Positions 36,935-48,900 of a stretch of DNA of 64,000 bases are shown in pieces (within the stretch, counting starts at the first letter, position 1; each line of letters opens with the position of its first letter). The translations under genes and the position numbers were made by a program. Under the pieces are notes generated by a model that worked only from the letters and a program-made list of their open reading frames with translations, had not been told where the DNA came from and made no database searches. Source of the DNA: Anaeramoeba flamelloides (lineage: Eukaryota > Metamonada > Anaeramoebidae); the NCBI GenBank assembly GCA_027625915.1, contig JANTQA010000065.1:1-64000 (forward strand), given 5' to 3'.

Positions 36935-37443
36935 ATCATTAACATTAACATTAACATTAATATTAACATTAACATTAACATTAACATTAACATTAACATT
37001 AACATTAACATTAACATTAACATTAACATTAACATTAAAATTATTTTTAAATCCTTAAGTAATAAAAAATTATCAAATTAAAACCAAAATAACAACAAAA
37101 ATTAAAATCAAAATTTAACTATAACATTTAAAATAAGATCTCAAATCTTAAAATTAACATTAACAAATAACAATTAAAAATTAAAAATAAACATATAAAA
37201 TTAACATTAACATTAACATTAACATATAACATTAACATTACTTTTAAATCATTAACTAATATTAAATTATCAAAATTAAAATCAAAATAACAACATAAAT
37301 TAAAATTAAAATTAACAATAATATTTAAAATAAGATCTTCTCAAACATTAACATTACCATTAATTAATAAAAATTAACAATTATCAATCATCATATAACA
37401 TTAGCATTAACATTAACATTAACATTAACATTAACATTAACAT
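36935..37443 (-). repeat. Long CATTAA array and derivatives
   Basis: Near-continuous CATTAA units 36935-37036, linker, then further arrays at 37200-37236 and 37395-37443, ending directly at a transposon. Confidence 0.85.
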
Positions 37444-37445
37444 TA

Positions 37446-37850
37446 CAGTCATTCTAAATCTAGGGTGAATTTTTATTTGAATAAAAATTTGTTTCTGATC
37501 TGAAATTTTAAATAGTTGAATTACGGATATGAAAGCTCTTATTCACAAAAATTTTTCTGAATAAAATTATATTCAAAAATTTTTTTCCATATAAAAGAAA
37601 ACTATTTTTCAATTTAGAAAAAAAATTGAAAAATCCAAAATACCCCGAATCTAAGCTAAATTTCACACTTTTAAAAAACAAAGGATTTGTTGTTCATATT
37701 TAAAAAAAATTATTCAATATAAACTCATCAAAAAAAAAGAGATAATTTGAATCACAGATCTTTTTTATCTTTAATTCAACTTTTTAAATTTGCATATCAG
37801 AAACAAAAATTGTTTCTTATAAAAATTCACAACAAAATCTGAACAGTTGT
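37446..37850. mobile_element. Tc1/mariner-like MITE, TA-flanked, 405 bp
   Basis: TA-CAGTCATTCTAAATCTAGGG on the left, AAATCTGAACAGTTG-TA on the right. Interior matches the 13362 and 21082 elements. It interrupts or abuts the reversed hexamer array, marking the switch back in polarity. Confidence 0.8.
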
Positions 37851-38025
37851 ATAATTAATTCTCTTTTCAAATTTCTAAATTGAAATATTCTTTTAAACCC
37901 CCATTAAAGTAAACTTTTTATTTTTTAAACTGAACATATCAAACAATAATGATTAAAGTCATATTAAAATTTAAAAATTCAAATTTGATTGATAAAAAAT
38001 ATAAAAACTGAAATATTTCGAAAGT

Positions 38026-38142
38026 AGGGTAGGTAAGTAGGGTAGGTAAGTATGTAGGTAGATAAGTAAGTAGGGTAGGTAAGTAGGTAAGTAGGTAGGT
38101 AGGTAAGTAAGTAAGGAAGGTAGGTAAGTAAGGAAGGTAGGT
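38026..38142 (+). repeat. (GGTA/AGTA) microsatellite
   Basis: Same kind of tract as 9818-9945. It joins directly to a right-flank type i piece (38155-38220) and a short TTAATG array without any TGGCACAG box, so this is a truncated module. Confidence 0.8.
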
Positions 38143-38289
38143 AAATTTATTGATTATTCAAGTGGAATATATATATTGATATATATATAGAGTACAATTA
38201 TGAAATTATATAGATCTAGAATGGTTAATGTTAATGTGTAATGTTAATGATTAATGTTAATGTTAATTGTTAATTGTTAATTATTAAAA

Positions 38290-38880
38290 TAACGCTTAAT
38301 GTAATTCTACTTTTTTTTCAAAACCTGATCTCTTATAATCTAAAGTATGTTTAAAAATTACCATTTCCAAGAATTAATAGTAAACTTTACCAAAACTTTT
38401 GGATTTTTATTAAAAATAATATTGATCAACTTTATTTTATCATTCCATTCAAATGAGTATTCTACACAAATCATCTATTAATGAACTTGTGACACACATT
38501 TTAAACCTGGATTTATTATAAAATTCACCTTATTTAGTAATAGTGATTTGGATTTTCAATTTTACTAATATTCCTTCAATTCAAAATTGTTTTGAAAATC
38601 ATTTTTCTCTCAACAGTTAATTATTGAAAATTAATCAATTTCTTAATCATTATTATATAAGATCAGATAAAAACACATTTTAAGAAATTATCAAAAATTA
38701 GAATTAAATAATTCATTTAAAATCATCTTTTTATCAATATGAGTGTTGTTATTCTGAGTATTTTTTTTTTGTAAAAATTCAATAATTATAGTTAAACATC
38801 AAATTGTTTAAATTATTGGTAATTGATCTATTTGATCTAATTTATGATGAATTGTTTTTGTGTTTGTTTTTGTTTTTGTG
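38290..38880. other. AT-rich stretch, no gene seen
   Basis: Plain AT-rich sequence between modules. Confidence 0.5.
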
Positions 38881-38929
38881 TTAGGTTAGGTTAGGTTAGG
38901 TTAGGATAAGTTGTTTTTGTTGTTGTTGC

Positions 38930-38960
<31 letters not shown>
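38881..38960 (+). repeat. (TTAGG)5 followed by (GTT)n
   Basis: Five perfect TTAGG units at 38881-38905, then GTT triplets, as at 2371. Confidence 0.85.
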
Positions 38961-39039
38961 ATTGATGGTTGATTGTTCCTTTGCTTGCTAATGTTGCTAA
39001 ATTCCACTGTTGATACAAGTCCCTTCATTTTCATGCTGT

Positions 39040-39097
39040 GCAAGAAACCACCGTGGTGGCACAGAAGTGACATCTTTGGCACAGAAGTGAGTGGGTA
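39040..39097 (+). repeat. TGGCACAGAAGTG box, copy 12
   Basis: 13-mers at 39057 and 39077. Flanks a and i, as copies 1 and 2. A long TTAATG array follows (39190-39350). Confidence 0.85.
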
Positions 39098-39359
39098 AAT
39101 TTATTGATTTTTCAAGTGGAATATATAGTGACATTATTTATAGAGTACATATATGAAATTATATAGATCTAGAATGATACATGATCAATGATTAATGTTA
39201 ATGTTAATGTTAATGTTAATGTTAATGTTAATGTTAATGTTAATGTTAATGTTAATGTTAATGTTAATGTTAATGTTAATGTTAATGTTAATGTTAATGT
39301 TAATGTTTATGGTTAATGTTAATGTTAATGTTAATGTTAATGTTAAAGTTACTATTAAT

Positions 39360-40400
39360 GATTGATCTTGAAGGTTAGGTTAGTGTTTAAGTAATTCTGG
39401 ATTGAATTTCTCTGTTTTTATATCATATTTTTTTTTTATTATTATAATGATTTATTTCATATTAAATACTTCCAATCTTTAGCTTTGATTTGATTTGATT
39501 TTGGTTATTTTTTTTATAATTTTATAAACAAGAAAAAAAACTCTTCAAATCTAAAGGTATACCCTTATTAGAAATAATGACTTGTCGAGTAGGTTCGTGG
39601 AATAAGTTCCGATTAGAACTCTTCTAAATCTGAATTTTTACATTGAATCATTTTTTTTTTAATTCTTTTTTCAATCTCTATAATCCAAATGAATTGACAA
39701 TCTTTGATACTCTATATTTGACTTTATATAAATAATTTTTTGAATTAATATTTTTATAAGAAAATTTTGAACTATTTTGAAAGTCATTATGATAATGACA
39801 AATTGATACTATGTAAAACAAGAGCAATATTTTATAAAATCTATCATTTGAGTTTTTTGATAAGAGTATTATTTTCAAATTTTTGAATTTGGTTGAAAAA
39901 AATTGAAAATATGTTTTGTCTATCAATTAAAAAACATTTTTGAATTTTTAACATTTTTGAAATTTTAATTATTTAAGACTAGGGACAAAATTATAATATC
40001 AATATATTGAATCTTTGAAATAAACAATGTTTTATGATATAGTATTTGACTGGGTTCAGTATCTTTTAAATTTTTATTTTAACATTGGTTGAAAAATTTT
40101 TGAAATTTTTGAAAATTTTGAAAACATGTTTTGTCTATATATAGGCAAACACTTTTTTGATTTTTGAAATTTTTGATATTTTCATTATTTGAGACTCGGA
40201 ACAAAATAATGATATTAGTGTGTTGAGTGTTTGAAATAAACAATGTTTTATAATATAGTATTTGAGTAGACTCAGTATGTTAAGAATTTATATTTTAACA
40301 ATTTTGTTAATTTTGAAAAATTTGAAAACATGTTTTGACCATATATGGGCAAAAACACTTTTTGAAATTTTAAAATTTTTGAAATTTTCATTATTTGAGA
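39360..40400 (+). repeat. GGTAC-motif segment and 216 bp monomers, copy 3
   Basis: Parallels 22830-24000. AATAAAC markers at 40019 and 40235, again exactly 216 bp apart. Confidence 0.8.
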
Positions 40401-40499
40401 TTAGGAAAATATGTTTTTGTGGATTAGTAGATTTATTGTTGTTTTTGTGGATAGGTTTTTGTGGATAGGTTGTTATTGATGATTGTTGTTTTTTGTGGA

Positions 40500-40507
40500 T
40501 ATGTTGC

Positions 40508-40580
<73 letters not shown>

Positions 40581-40583
40581 GAT
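40500..40583 (+). repeat. (GTT)n tract
   Basis: Long triplet tract in left flank type b, expanded relative to 24118. Confidence 0.85.
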
Positions 40584-40719
40584 TGTTGTTTTTTTGTGGA
40601 TATGTTTTTGTTGTTAGTTTTTTTTTGTGGATATGTTATTGTTGCTGTTATTGTTGCTTGGTCATAAGCAATCATGTGTACCATCATCGTCGCTAGTTTA
40701 CAATGCATTTCCTTGCTGT

Positions 40720-40777
40720 GCAAGAAACCACCGTCCTGGCACAGAAGTGACATCTTTGGCACAGAAGTGAGTGGGTA
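40720..40777 (+). repeat. TGGCACAGAAGTG box, copy 13 (chimeric flanks)
   Basis: 13-mers at 40737 and 40757. The left flank is type b (as copy 9), while everything after the start of the box is type i (as copies 1, 2, 12). The switch lies inside the box, at GTGCAAGAAACCACCGTCC. TTAATG array 40875-40912. Confidence 0.85.
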
Positions 40778-40919
40778 ATTATTGGATTTTTCAAGTGGAA
40801 CATATATTGACACTCTATATATATAGAGTACAATTATGAAATTATATAGATCTAGAATGATACATGATCAATGATTAATGTTAATGTTAATGTTAATGTT
40901 AATTTTAATGTTAATGTAA

Positions 40920-42360
40920 ATTGTTAATAATAGATCTTGAAGTTTAGGTTAGTGGTTAAGTAATTCTGGATTGAATTTCTCTGTTTTTATATATTTTTTT
41001 ATTATTATTAAGATTTATTTCATATTAAATAATTCCAATCCTTAGATTTGATTTGATTTAGGTTAGGTTATTTTTTTTTTTGATATTTTATGAAAAGAAG
41101 AAAAAAATCTCTTCAAAGGGAAAGGTATTCCCTTATTATTAGAAATAATGACTTGTCGAGTAGGTACGTGAAGTAAGTTCTGATTAGAACTCTTCTAAAT
41201 CTGGATTTTTACATAAAATCATTTTTTTTTTAATTTTTTTTTCAATCTCTATTATTCAAATGAATAAACATTCTTTGATACTCTATATTTGATTTTATAT
41301 AAATAATTTTTTGAATTAATATTTTTATAAGAAAATTTTGAACTATTTTGAAAGTCATTCTGATACTGACAAATTGAGACTATGGAAAACAAGAACAATA
41401 TTTATAAAATCTATCATTTTGAGAGTATTAATTTCAAATTTTTGAATTTTTGAAAAAATTTGAAAATATTTTTTTTTTATTATATATATAAAAACACTTT
41501 TTGAATTTTGAAAATTTTGAAAATTTTGAAATTTATGTAATTTCATGATTTGAGACTAGGAACAAAATAATGATATCAATATGTTGAGTCTTTAAAATAA
41601 ACAATATTTTATAATAATATATTTGGGTAGGTTCAGTATCTTTTAAATTTTCATTTTAACATTTTTGAAATTTTTGAAAAAATTTGAAAAAAGGTTTGGA
41701 CCATAGGTAGAAAAACACGTTTTTGAAATTTTTGAAATTTCATGATTTGAGATTAGGAAGAAAAATATGATATCAATGTATTGTATCTTTGAAATAAACA
41801 ATGTTTTATAGAATTGAATATTTGAGTAATTTCAGTATCTTCAGAATTTCTGTTTTATTATTTTTGAAAATTTTTTGAAAAATTTGAAAACATGTTTTGA
41901 CCATATATATAAACACATTTTTTTAATTTTTGAAAATTTTGAAAATTTTGATTTGTGATTTGGAAGAAAAATATAATAATAATGTATTGGGTATTTGAAA
42001 TAAACAATTTTTTATTATATAAGTATTTGAATAGGTATTATTTTAATATTTTGTTTTGAATAAAATTGGGAAAAAATGGAAAAATTTACCTTACAATAAT
42101 TTTTTCAGATAAATATCATTATTCTACTTTTAATTATTAAAATAATTTAATCTCATTTCTATGTTAAATTGAGTTCCACTTTTAATATACTTACTTTCAA
42201 CATATTTTTCAGGTACAATTAAAAATATAAATTTTAAATACACTAAATTCAAAAATTAATTAAAATAATTTAGGGTTTTTTAAAAATTTCCAAAAAAATG
42301 TTATAAATTTCATTTTTTTAATTGTCAATTAAATTCCTTTGAAAGGATATGTATAAATTA
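40920..42360 (+). repeat. GGTAC-motif segment and ~200 bp monomers, copy 4
   Basis: Near-identical to 4515-5755 but with extra monomers (markers at 41596, 41793, 41999). Includes AGTTCTGATTAGAACT at about 41174. Confidence 0.8.
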
Positions 42361-42367
42361 TTCTTGT

Positions 42368-42535
42368 TAAGGAATGTTGTCAGAATTCTCATACGTACCC
42401 AACTGAAAATTTTCTTTTTCTTTTCAAAAAAAAAAAAAAAAAAAAAAAAAGCAGAATATATATTTACGCACCTAACATATTAGGTGCTATATTACCTACA
42501 CCCCCAAACCCCCTGAAGGGGGCTTTCCTACCTAA
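42368..42535 (-). ncRNA. Two-hairpin structured motif, copy b (minus strand)
   Basis: Duplicate of 5768-5935, shifted by 36600 over the P1-P2 core. P2 stem at 42468-42487, P1 at 42509-42522. Confidence 0.55.
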
Positions 42536-42639
42536 TCTATATGTAATAATTAGTTGAATAAATTAGTTAAAAATCCTCTGTTTGATGAATTATATTATTA
42601 TACTTCTGCCAGTTCAATTTTTAATTTATATAAACTCTG

Positions 42640-43316
42640 TTTCAGTCAAAGGGGGAAAACGTTTTTTTCAAATATCAATTATTTTATATAATTGACCTTT
42701 GAAGAACAAATAAGAAATAAACAGAATAATACACCTCAAAGAAATGTTGATACATGTCTGAAAGAATATTAATAAATCAATAAATTTTCTTAAAAATTGA
42801 AAAACTCAAATTCTTAGGGCCCTATTGAGAAAAACAACGATGTTTGTTTTGAACTTCTACTGGTATTTGAATAATAAATATCAAACATTTTTCACTTCAT
42901 TTTCCATACTTTTCTTTTAGAAATTAAGCCCTCAAACAAAGTTTGTTGGTATTTGTGGTCTCTATTTGAAAAAGGAAATGAAAATGAAGTGAAAAATTTT
43001 TCACATTTATTAAACAAATATCAAGATCAAAGATCAAATTGAATTCCAATAGAAATCAATATGATTTCTCAACAATCTTTACATGGTTTCAATGACATTA
43101 GAATAACAAGTTTTTACCCAGTGACTATTGATCTTGCAATAAAAAAATTTTTGCAAATGAATGAGGTTTTAAAAAAAAAAATCGAAAAAAAAAAACAAAA
43201 ATGTGAAAAAATGATTTCAATTTTAAAAATTTCCAAAATAAAATTTTTCTTCTAATATCTATGCAAACCCTTTAAACACGTGTATTATACCATTACAACT
43301 GGGCCCCTTTGACTGA

Positions 43317-43318
<2 letters not shown>
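42640..43318. mobile_element. Candidate DNA element with 15 bp terminal inverted repeats
   Basis: TTTCAGTCAAAGGGG at 42640-42654 and its exact complement at 43304-43318. The related duplicate at 6.0 kb lacks this segment, consistent with an insertion. An inner 17 bp inverted repeat (TTTTTCACTTCATTTTC) spans 42888-42996. No TA duplication is evident. Confidence 0.6.
43061..43255 (+). CDS. Hypothetical 64-residue ORF inside the 42640 element
   Basis: Starts MISQQSLHGFNDIR, has a mixed-composition first half (TSFYPVTIDLAIKKFLQMNE) and then a Lys/Glu-rich helix-like stretch with one Cys. Composition is less biased than in other short frames here. It lies within the terminal inverted repeats, so it could be a remnant or passenger protein of that element. 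No family recognised; may be chance. Confidence 0.25.
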   Translation: MISQQSLHGFNDIRITSFYPVTIDLAIKKFLQMNEVLKKKIEKKKQKCEKMISILKISKIKFFF

Positions 43319-43360
<42 letters not shown>

Positions 43361-43734
43361 GTGTGTGTGTTAACAAAATATAATCAATTGGGATACAATT
43401 TAAAATAGTTGAAAGAATAGCAATATTAGATTTTAAATTTCAATTTGGGAATAATTTTCATTTTACAAAAATATGAAAATTCATTTTTTTGTCTATAAAA
43501 TGTTTTTTTATTTTCATTTTTCTAATTTACCATTTGAGTAATCTTTTTCATTTAGATCTCAGAATTTTTTTTATTTTTTTAATCCAATTATAGTTTAAAG
43601 AAGATTAATGTATAGTTTGTTGAATGGAAAAAATTAAATATTATTAGTTGATGGTATCCACACATTTGATAGATCGACAACAAATGGAGGAGAAATTTCA
43701 ACAAATTAACCAAACACAATTTATTTTCCTAACT

Positions 43735-43735
<1 letters not shown>
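43319..43735 (+). repeat. 5' flank of a hairpin-less unit
   Basis: Follows an AT/GT run (43323-43371). Same landmarks as 966-1558 (AATTTGGGAATAATTTT, ATTTGATAGATCGACAAC, ATTTCAACAAATTAACC), but then breaks into a T-run with no hairpins. Confidence 0.55.
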
Positions 43736-43737
<2 letters not shown>

Positions 43738-43801
<64 letters not shown>

Positions 43802-43822
43802 TAATATTTTTTTTTTTTTTTT
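43738..43822 (+). repeat. Long T-run
   Basis: About 62 T, a short break, then more T. It takes the place where the double hairpin sits in other units. Confidence 0.8.
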
Positions 43823-43829
43823 AAAAAAA

Positions 43830-44180
43830 TAATAATTTCCCCAAACAAAATCACAATTTAACAACAATATCAAATACAAATAAACATAAATTCAACAAAT
43901 AAAAATACAATATAACATAACAATCAAATACATATAACTAAATATAACATAACAATATTAATAACAAACACAAAAATACACCACCAACAATATATACTTA
44001 CCATAACTTAATACTCATAAAAATCACAAAATAAAATTTAAAATTACAATATTGATCCATACATAAAATATCAACTACAATCAACAATACTTTTAAATAA
44101 TAACTCATTAAAATAACACAAACATCAGTAATTTATAATATACATAACAACATAATAAATATCAACAAATCAAAAAACCA
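43830..44180 (+). other. G-depleted A/C-rich tract after a T-run
   Basis: I count 2 G in 43861-44160. No hairpin pair precedes it. Confidence 0.7.
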
Positions 44181-45187
44181 TAATTTGGCCACCAAATACA
44201 GACAATTCGACTCTCACAACAATTATTGTCAATTAAATTATCAATTTATAAAAAAATTCGAATAAAATTATAACCTTAAAAAACGTAATAAAATGATCAT
44301 TAAAATCTAAATTTCAATTCTTCATATAATTATATTGAAAATCCATTAAAAAATGTGGAACTGACTATAAATGTTCAATAAAAGTTGGTATAAATATCCC
44401 CACTTAAGGATTTTTGTGGTTCTAGTGTCATCAAGCACTCTGGGTTGGTTTAGGTCAAGTGTTTAAATATATAATTTAGTATTTTTTTTTTTTTTTTGGA
44501 AAGAAAGTCATCTAGTGACGTACTAAAAAGAATTTTCAACATCAATACATAACAAGATTAAAATAGATACACATTTACTATATGAACTAAATATTAACAA
44601 TTTGAACACAATTAAAAATAGCTGAAAAAATACCAATTCTGCATTTTACATTCAATCTGGTAAATAATTTTTATTTTACAAAAATATTAAATTAATTTTT
44701 TATCTATGTTGTTTTTTTTTATTTTCCTTTTTACAAATTTAAATCCTTTGTTTCATTAGATATCTTGAAATTTTTTTTTTTTTAATAGAATGATAGAAGG
44801 TTACTATTGAGTTTTTTAAATTGAAAAAATCACATATAATTATTGGTTGATTGTTTTCCTACACTAGATCGATTTAACAACAACAAAAATTCTCAGAGGA
44901 ATTTCAAAAAATTTACTAATTAAATGTTTAGTTCCAACTCGTTCATTTCATCATTTTTGACACTCCCAATTTTTAATTATATAGAAAATTGCTAGTTTTT
45001 TCAGGTATATTTCTTTTTTGAGAATTATCAACTCTAATCCTAAAGTTTATTTTTTGAGATCATTTCTAAATTATCACAAGCCAATGGATTAATTCAAAAA
45101 AATTTTTATTTTTATAGGATCTTTTACATTTAAGAGAGAGTGTAAATTTATATTCTTTGATTTAAATTGTAAACATCGATAATAAAC
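44181..45187 (+). repeat. Trailer, leader and 5' flank of hairpin unit 3
   Basis: 44180-44590 closely matches 53905-54310 (CACCAAATACAGACAA, TGTGGAACTGA, AGTGTCATCAAGCACTC, GGGTTGGT, ACATAACAAGATTAAAATAG). Then come the usual 5' flank landmarks up to the hairpins. Confidence 0.65.
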
Positions 45188-45233
45188 TCATTTCTACTTT
45201 AGTAGAAATGAAAGGCCATCTTTAGATGGCCTT
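45188..45233 (+). other. Double hairpin, copy 3
   Basis: Identical stems and loops to copy 1. Confidence 0.8.
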
Positions 45234-45640
45234 CAAAACACAAATACAAATACAAATCATTTCACAAACAAACATATATATCAATTCAAAATTCCAAATT
45301 TAATGATCAACAAAACACAATCACACATAAAACAATAAACAAATATTAAAAATATAATCTCTAATTACTTAAACTACAAATACACAGCCAAACACAACAA
45401 CAACAACTCAATAAAAAAACATACAAAAACAATAAATAACAATAAAACATCAAAACTTACCAATTAACACAATCAAATACAAATCATAACACTATAATAA
45501 ATACACAAAAAAGTTACAAAACAAAAACACATAAAATAAATAAAACCAACAATATAACTCATAATGTTAATAAATCAGAAATAATTCGACATTTTACAAA
45601 ATTTAAAAAAAACTTCTACAAATTACCCAACAAATAATAC
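45234..45640 (+). other. G-depleted A/C-rich tract after hairpin copy 3
   Basis: I count 3 G in 45241-45540. Confidence 0.75.
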
Positions 45641-46300
45641 AGTGACGTTCATAAAGATAATTCAATAATCAAAAAAAAAATTACATTTCTACTTAACATT
45701 CAATTGATACATAATGAAAAAAAAAATAGCAGATATCTAAACTCAAACATACTAATTTCGAAAGGAAAAATGAAAAAAAGAAATAATCACAATTTTTGAG
45801 CTTAAAAAATGAAGATCCTAAAAAAAAACTTGAAAAACAACTCTAACTTTTGAAGATGGTGTATATATGAGTTTTGATGCACAAGTTGCTTGAATTTACC
45901 ATTTTTAAGCACAACTGAGAATAAACCCGACAAACAATTGAGAGATATTTTTTGTTTTTTTTTGGTTTTGGTTCTTTTGGTTTCTTCTGTTTTTATAGAG
46001 AAGAGAAGTCCTCATAAGGATCTTGGGTGAATATTATTAACTCTGTTTTATATATTTTGAAAGAATCTTCCATTGCCAAACACTATTTATGATTTTTGGT
46101 GCTTTTTTTGATAATATATTTACCGTTTGGATTGTTTCTTCTTAAAACTCAATTTGTTGTGTAAGAAACAAAATGGATTAAGGGATAGTGGGAAATCTTT
46201 GTGGAATTTTACAATCATTAGTTTAATGATGAATAACTTTTACAAAATTTAGTCAGTTTTTTCTATTAAAAAAAAAAGATTTTACTGTTCACAGTTGATT
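45641..46300 (+). repeat. 3' flank of hairpin unit 3
   Basis: AAAAATGAAGATCC near 45806, the GAGTTTTGATGCACAAGTTG block near 45870, and a decayed form of the segment that is also at 8019-8280 and 49389-49610. Confidence 0.55.
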
Positions 46301-47640
46301 AATAAAAAATGATATTTTTGTTTTTAGCAAATGAGGATTTGTGTTGGATTCAATACAACACCATATACTTTTAACATGTATTTAATTCATTTTAGAATTT
46401 GTTTGGAAATAACCAAGAAATTGTCAACGATAATTATAAATTTTTATTAATTTTCGAGATTTTAGAACTTTAAGGTGAAAACTGAAAAACAATTTTCATC
46501 TTAACTCACACATTTAAAAAAAAACTGTGGGTAATTCCCAACAAGTTCAAATGGTTTTCAATTTTCACTTAAAAAAAAATTTTTCATCAAAATTCGATTA
46601 ATTTAATACTTCTTTTAACTTTTGAGTTAAAAAGGAGACATTACAAAAATCACAGAAATCATAAGATAAGTGAAGAGATGAATTCTGAGATTTTCTTAGA
46701 AAAAAATATTCATTTTTTCCTAATTAGATCTCACTGAATAAATAATTGTGAGATTTACCAAACACCAAACCCTCTTTTTAACACATCAAACATCAAATTT
46801 TGAATTACCAACACAGTCATTAAAATTTAGTTAAACAAAATTCCGAATTAGATTTTTTTTTTTTTTTTTTTTACTCAGAAATCATTTTCATGTTTCACAT
46901 TTTGATTCTTTTTTGAAAATAAACTGAAAAAATTCTTTTTTTTGATTCTATGGAATCAAATGATTCTTTTTTCTTCCAAGGATAAGTCTCAATCCATTGA
47001 TTATTTACATTCGTTTTTACAAGGAATCACATCTTTCTCAAAATTTAAAATTTAATTATTTTTTTTTTTATTTTCAAAAAAAATTTGTTATTTCTTAAAA
47101 AAAATAAATATTGAAGGTTTTTCTTCTCGGGATTTTAGTTTCCATCGCCTTTTCATCAACCCTGAAGTTTTTAAGTTTATTCCTGATAAGAAAATTATTT
47201 TTCTTTGAAATGGAATCAAAAGATTTTTTTTTTTTTTTATAATAGAGTTTTGGTACCAAAAAAAAATTCTTATTTTTGATTCCAGGGAATCAGAATAAAA
47301 TAATTTTTAATGTTTTTGAAAAATTATACTACAAAGGTACTTTAACAAGTGAAAAATATTTGCTAAAAATTGATTTAATTGGAATCATTTTAATATTATG
47401 ATTCCAAATTTTAATTTGTGAGATTCTAAAATTCCAAAAATGGAATCATTTTGGGAATTCTGATTCAGTTTATTATAAATCCAAAATTTATATTCCAGAT
47501 TTGAAATTTATTTTGTATGATTGAATTTTCGTTCAAAGTTTGTCATCTAAAAAGTTGAAGTCGAATGGATTTATATATTTGAAAAAATTTTTTTAATAAC
47601 CAAATACTAATTTTGAATTTATTAATTTAAATCATCTAAT
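46301..47640. other. AT-rich stretch with clustered GGAATC/GATTCC words
   Basis: T-run 46853-46872. Between 46940 and 47450 the words GGAATC or GATTCC occur about eight times on both strands, some forming small palindromes (47278-47291). No gene recognised. Confidence 0.4.
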
Positions 47641-47667
47641 ATCATAAAGTAATATGTAGGAGAAAAA

Positions 47668-47830
47668 AACCCCTTCATGGGGTTTGGGGGTGTAGGTAAT
47701 ATAGCATCTATTAGGTTAGGTACCTAAATATATATTTTGGTATTTTTTTTTTTTTTTCAAAAAGAAAAAAAAGCTTTGAGTTGGGTACGTTAAAGAATTC
47801 AGACATTATTACTTAACAAGATTAAAATAC
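47668..47830 (+). ncRNA. Two-hairpin structured motif, copy c, leading hairpin unit 4
   Basis: P1 is AACCCC-loop-GGGGTT (47668-47683), then TGGGGGTGTAGGTAATATAGC. P2 is rearranged (TTAGGT...ACCTAA), then a T-run and GAGTTGGGTACGTTA. Directly followed by hairpin-unit 5' flank sequence, linking the two families. Confidence 0.45.
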
Positions 47831-48471
47831 TACTTACCTACATATATATACATATATATATACCTATATGAACAAAATATAAACAATTTGGACACAATTT
47901 AAAATAGTTCAAATAATAAAAATCTTCTGTATTTTACCTGCAATTTGAAAATAATTTTTTTTTTTACAAAAATATGAAAATTCATTTATTTTATATTTTG
48001 GTTTTATTTTCGTTTCTTATTTACCGTAAAAGTAATCTGTTTCCTTAGATCTAGGAAATTCTTTTTCGATTTAGGTGAGAAGATTAAAGGTTAATTAGTC
48101 GAATAGAAAAATCACCCACAATCAGTAGTTGATGGTATCTTTACATTTCGTTGATCATCAACAAATGGAGGGGGAATTTCAACAAATTTACCAATTCAAT
48201 GTTTTGTTCTAACTATTTCGATATTTATTCTATTATTTTGGACTACAATTTTTATTTTTTTGAAAATTTATAGTTTTTTCAGATTCATTACTTTTTCTGA
48301 ATTATCAACTCTAATCAACAAGTTTATTTTTTGAGAACATTTCGAAATTAAAATTACCAGTCGGTACCGTAATTCAAAAAATTTTCATTTTAATTGGATC
48401 TTTTAACATTTGAGAGAGAGAGAATATAAAATATTACTCTTTCATTTTAATTGTAAGCATATATAATAAAC
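47831..48471 (+). repeat. 5' flank of hairpin unit 4
   Basis: AACAAGATTAAAATAC, ATTTCAACAAATTTACCA and GAGAGAGAGAATATAAAA landmarks in the usual order. Confidence 0.6.
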
Positions 48472-48517
48472 TCATTTCTACTTTAGTAGAAATGAAAGGC
48501 CATCTTTAGATGGCCTT
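48472..48517 (+). other. Double hairpin, copy 4
   Basis: Identical stems and loops to copy 1. Confidence 0.8.
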
Positions 48518-48900
48518 CAAAACACAACTAAAAAAACTCGAATAATATAAAATTTTTAAAACACTAAAATTTTAAAACACAAAACTACACAAACACACTC
48601 AAAACAACTAAATATAAATCAACAATAAACAAATTAACAACCAAATAAATTCAACACAAACTCAATCAGACCTCACATTAACATTCAATGCACTAAAAAA
48701 ATTCTATCAAAAAACACAAATAACTAAAACACAAATCATTCATCAAAACAACAAATAACAACTAACTGATTAAATTCAATTAATAACCGCACAATATAAA
48801 CAACTACATTAACTCAACAAAAATAATATCTAATACATCAAACAAAAAAATAAACAATTATAAAGCCAACTCAAAAAAAAACGAAAATCGACAATACACA
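48518..48900 (+). other. G-depleted A/C-rich tract after hairpin copy 4
   Basis: I count 4 G in 48541-48840. Confidence 0.75.

Noticed and set aside
36345-37035. Minus-strand frames ending ARSKEGYRLTGVLLR
   Set aside because: Open only because the hexamer array lacks stops in that frame; the tail is translated repeat unit R.
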